Program-made: the position numbers and the translations under genes
Assembly: GCF_949628215.1 (NCBI RefSeq)
Contig: NC_134277.1
Span: forward strand, 32,811,058-32,875,057
Direction: 5' to 3'
Origin: Phalacrocorax aristotelis
Lineage: Eukaryota; Chordata; Aves; Suliformes; Phalacrocoracidae
DNA length: 64,000 nucleotides
Part shown: positions 60,878-64,000 of the stretch, piece by piece
Layout of the letters: every line of letters begins with the position of its first letter
How positions within the stretch are numbered: the stretch's first letter is position 1
Notes under the pieces: model-generated
Seen by the model: the letters and a program-made list of their open reading frames with translations, nothing else
The model's database searches: none
Told to the model about the DNA's origin: nothing

Positions 60878-63176
60878 TAAAGAGTGCCCCCTTATTCTTT
60901 TACATCAACATATCATCACACCTACTTCACCATATAACTCTTCTGAACATAAAATAATTTCACCTCAGTATTACTGTGGTCATGTGTCTCCATAAATTCC
61001 TTGTCCCTTACATTTTATACCTGTTTTTGAATTAGTAAATGTGTGTATATCAACCGTGCATGTCTGGTAGTGGTGTTACAAACCTGTCAGCTAGAGGGAA
61101 GCTCCATGACTTAATCTGTCATCACTCTCTCTGAAATAAACTATAGCTTTCATGGACTTCTGGGAAGCGGATGCTGACAGAAGTTATTGCAACAATAAGC
61201 TGAGTACCCTGCATTACAGCAGCAGGTGCTTTTGGTGTTTCCACTTCCTCTGGACACCGCATCATGTCTGTATGAAAGTCACCTTTCCATTCTCAAGCAT
61301 GGGATTCACCTGTGGATTCACCTGTTAGCTAATGGGTTGTACTAAAAGTAAAATACCTTGGTGATTCTAAAATCATGCTTTGGAATTAAAAAACAAAACA
61401 AAACAAAACAAAAAACACAACAAAACAAAACAATAAAAAACCAAACCAAACAAACAATATAAAACACAAAAAAAACCCAAAACACCAAATTGTTTTAAAG
61501 ATGTCTCTTCACTCAACAAATTGCTTTTGTTCACAGTGCTCACTCTCCCCGAAACCAGCAGTAATGTTTGCATTTTTGGTTATTTCTAGATTCATATGTC
61601 AAGTCTTTCCATAGATCTTCACCTAGAAACAATTATGTTCTTTGTAGAACTGCAGCCAAAAGAAAACTTGATGCACATATCACGTACATACACATGATCT
61701 GTATAACCTGTTAGTCATCTATCAAACCACTGACAAGCAGGAACTCAGGACTACATCCCTGTCTGTAAGTAGAACATGTTTCAAAGCCATTTTGAAACAA
61801 AAGAGCTAGAAGTAGTTTACTTTGCAAAGTGTTTTACTCTATATAATACTTTTTCCACAGTAATAAATGACGACTCTGCCTGCAGTGCCCTTACATAATC
61901 ATTCCAGCTTTTTATTTTTAAAAAACATGGAGGCAGCATCCTGCTGCAATTCTCTTACCACCAAGGATCAAGAATTTCCATTCAGATGTCATATTGTTGT
62001 TATACATACCTGTTATTGATAAAACATTTCTGTGCCGTGGTCACAAAAATCCACTGAAGATTATAAAAGTTTTTCCTTTTTTCCAATCAGCTTTACTAAC
62101 TCTTGTTTTCCACACATGTACATTTGATCCATTGCATATAAAATCATACATTCGCGCAATGAAGTTTAAAAGGAGAAAACTGTACTTAGACTAAAGCAAT
62201 ATTTGCAATGTTTTACCATAATAAGGTGCCTCTTAGAGCTATGTTTCAACAGTTATTCAAATGTTTTTTACCAAAGGAAGCTAGAATTCACCCTAAAAAA
62301 TTGGGGTTGGACGGTACCAGAAAGAAGACTGAAAAGAGCTCTATGCCCTTGTGTGTTGCATGAACAAGACACAAACTAATGCCATGTAATATTATTATTC
62401 ATATTCTGTTGCCATCAGAAGTCTGTAAAAGCATAAACTTATAGGTATCAATACTCACAGCTCTTAATAAAGCCATAGAATGTGGAGGGAAAATCAAGTC
62501 TTTGGTATACCAGAAAAAGATATATAACTATAGCCATTTTTAATCAACTATATATAAACCCAAGCACCTAACTCAACCAAAAAAATCAGTTAAGAAGCTA
62601 AAAAGGCTATAACCCCACTGGAGGCAAGGCAGCCCACTTTTCTGGTTGGCAGAACAATTTTCCCACAGAAAACTGTTTATTTGAAATAGCTTTTGTGAAT
62701 ACAAAGGATGCTGGAGTGCCAACCGTTTTTGCCTCCAGCTGAGGTGATGTGCTGCTGTTGCAGACATGGGCGTTCTTTGCTTCAACACCTATATGTCATG
62801 CCCTTTGTCACCTGAATACCAAACACTGGTTTCCGCACAACTACTGACCAAATGTACTTTTACTGGTTTTTTTACTTTTTCAATGCTGCAAAAAGCAAGT
62901 TTCAAAGCAGAAAAGCAAAAAGAAAAAGGGCCATGACATTTTCATGTGCTTCTAAAAAACGTTTACCATTTATTCCTCTCTAATCAAAATGCTTACATTT
63001 TTCCCTGTAACTACAGGCTCTCCTGAATTTTGAACAAGAACAGGCAAGAATCTACCCAAAAAATCTTTTTCATGTCATATTTAGTTCCCTTTGATCTTGT
63101 TTTAAATGAAAATACTATCATTAATCACATAAATCACAAAAGATGATAATTTGCATGTAGAAAAAGAATTAGATAC
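60878..63176. other. Intronic DNA without a recognised gene
   Basis: AT-rich sequence between the CR1 and the internal exon. It includes the A-rich simple repeat at 61389-61492. A minus-strand frame of 71 codons (62573-62788) overlaps no splice signals and resembles nothing known. Confidence 0.5.
61389..61492 (+). repeat. (AAAAC)n-type simple repeat
   Basis: About 100 bases are composed of AAAAC, AAAC and AAAAAC units with few interruptions, grading into CCAAACCAAAC. This is a degenerate A-rich microsatellite of the kind that often follows retroposon tails, although no element is recognisable directly 5' of it. Confidence 0.85.
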
Positions 63177-63305
63177 CTTATACTGGATAAGGAGACCATA
63201 AACCAAAATATTTTTCTTTTTCACTTCCCTTGCAAATTTCTTGATTCTAGTTAGTTCTTCCATCCCAATGCTGAAAGAAATATTTTCTGAAACACCCAAG
63301 TGCAC
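63177..63305 (-). CDS. Internal coding exon of an unrecognised protein
   Basis: On the minus strand, CAAAGGAACAAA reads in reverse as a TTTGTTCCTTTGCAG acceptor. It is followed by 129 bases encoding exactly 43 residues and a donor TATAAG|GTATCT. Both boundaries are phase 0, so the exon is symmetric. The peptide begins VHLGVSENISFSIGMEELTR, continues IKKFAREVKKKNI and ends LVYGLLIQYK. A central basic, helical stretch (EELTRIKKFAREVKKK) is followed by a short hydrophobic segment (ILVYGLLI). Composition and the clean splice sites argue strongly for a real exon. I do not recognise the family and therefore give no symbol. Upstream exons would lie beyond 64000. The next exon is probably, but not certainly, the terminal one at 16963-17067. 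Confidence 0.75.
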
Positions 63306-64000
63306 CTGCAAAGGAACAAATAAAAACAAAGCAAAACAAAAAAATTCCACTGCCAGTTTTTAGTATCTCATTTTTATGTGTTAATTATGCATAAAAATAC
63401 AGGCTAACAAAGGTTTTTCTTAGTTAGCTTCTATTACTGTTGAATTCCACTACTTATGTAGTGACATGAAAATTATTTCTTTCCAAAGCACAGTGAAACC
63501 AACACACCAGAACACATCAGAACTCAATGTTCTAACTGCATATTAAAAATATTTAATTAAATCAGAAAACAAACAACATTCTTTCATAAGCTTTAACGTA
63601 ACTTTCACTGATTTTTTTTTAATTATCAGGATACGAGAGAAATATGTGTGTTTTTCTTAAGCATCTTAAAGGTTTTCAAAATGGAACTGCATTTTTTAAC
63701 GATTTCTAGCATATTTCAGTACAGCATATTAGTTGCCTAAATTGGATTATTTTCAAGGTAACGCTACAAGTTTAAAAAGCAGAAACTACTTCAGAAGAAA
63801 GTAGAGATATGACTATCCTGAGCTCTTGGGCAGGGAAAGGCAGGTCCCATACCCAGCAGGGATGCTAGCACGAACAGGGTGGGTCTTAGAGGATCTGAAC
63901 TGATATCTCCAGGGAGGTAACAACTAGCTCAATCCTTTCCCAAGGCTTACATGTTCCACAGTTTAATCAGTTTACTTTACAAAGTTTCTATTAACTGTAG
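63306..64000. other. Upstream intron, nothing recognised
   Basis: This is AT-rich up to about 63790, then a slightly GC-richer patch to about 63960 that contains no open exon with splice sites. No further exon of the minus-strand gene is visible before the window ends. Confidence 0.5.

Larger units (their letters stand above)
17068..63176 (-). other. Probable intron(s) of the minus-strand gene
   Basis: This roughly 46-kb interval separates the two best exon candidates. Its content is annotated piece by piece: two CR1 insertions, one decayed LINE, simple repeats, hairpins and homeodomain-rich blocks. No other exon on the minus strand is as convincing as the two bounding ones, so it may be one very large intron. 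Missed short exons are possible. If the bounding exons belong to different genes, it is partly intergenic. Confidence 0.4.

Overview
The window looks like euchromatic nuclear DNA of a bird, AT-rich and gene-poor, as on a macrochromosome. The evidence is two CR1 LINE 3' ends of avian type, one reading CR1 ORF2 without a stop on the + strand (60419-60877) and one short copy on the - strand (26491-26600). There is also a much older, decayed CR1/L3-clade LINE (about 52300-53570). No bacterial gene structure, CRISPR array, rRNA, tRNA or intact virus is visible. Most open frames here are short chance frames in non-coding DNA and are not listed.

Layout. 1-5.2 kb: no recognisable gene. 5.20-5.41 kb: an isolated, very GC- and CpG-rich block with a YY1-type ATGGCGGC site, a possible promoter of an unseen transcript. 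5.4-14.5 kb: non-coding, with a GC-richer stretch (6.32-6.73 kb), a CTCF-like site (9964-9977), a purine-rich tract and a 22-bp perfect palindrome (12040-12061). 14.5-17.07 kb: on the - strand, the probable last coding exon of a gene (16963-17067) followed by a likely 3' UTR and polyadenylation signals. 17.07-63.18 kb: mostly intron or introns of that gene, holding the LINEs, simple repeats, inverted repeats, homeodomain-rich blocks resembling conserved enhancers, and several exon-like segments of uncertain status on both strands. 63.18-63.31 kb: a second, internal coding exon on the - strand, with good splice sites and phase 0 at both ends.

The two - strand exons are compatible in phase (0 to 0). 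If directly joined they would give a 77-residue C-terminal piece, largely helical in look. I do not recognise the protein and give no symbol. The linkage between the exons is inference, since about 46 kb separates them and I cannot exclude intervening exons.

I did not find a clear new biological system. The items most worth checking are the unidentified gene, the orphan CpG island, the 25.4-25.6 kb inverted repeat, the exon-like segment at 26192-26237, the small + strand exon candidates (19.7 kb, 49.7 kb) and the homeodomain-rich conserved-element-like blocks.
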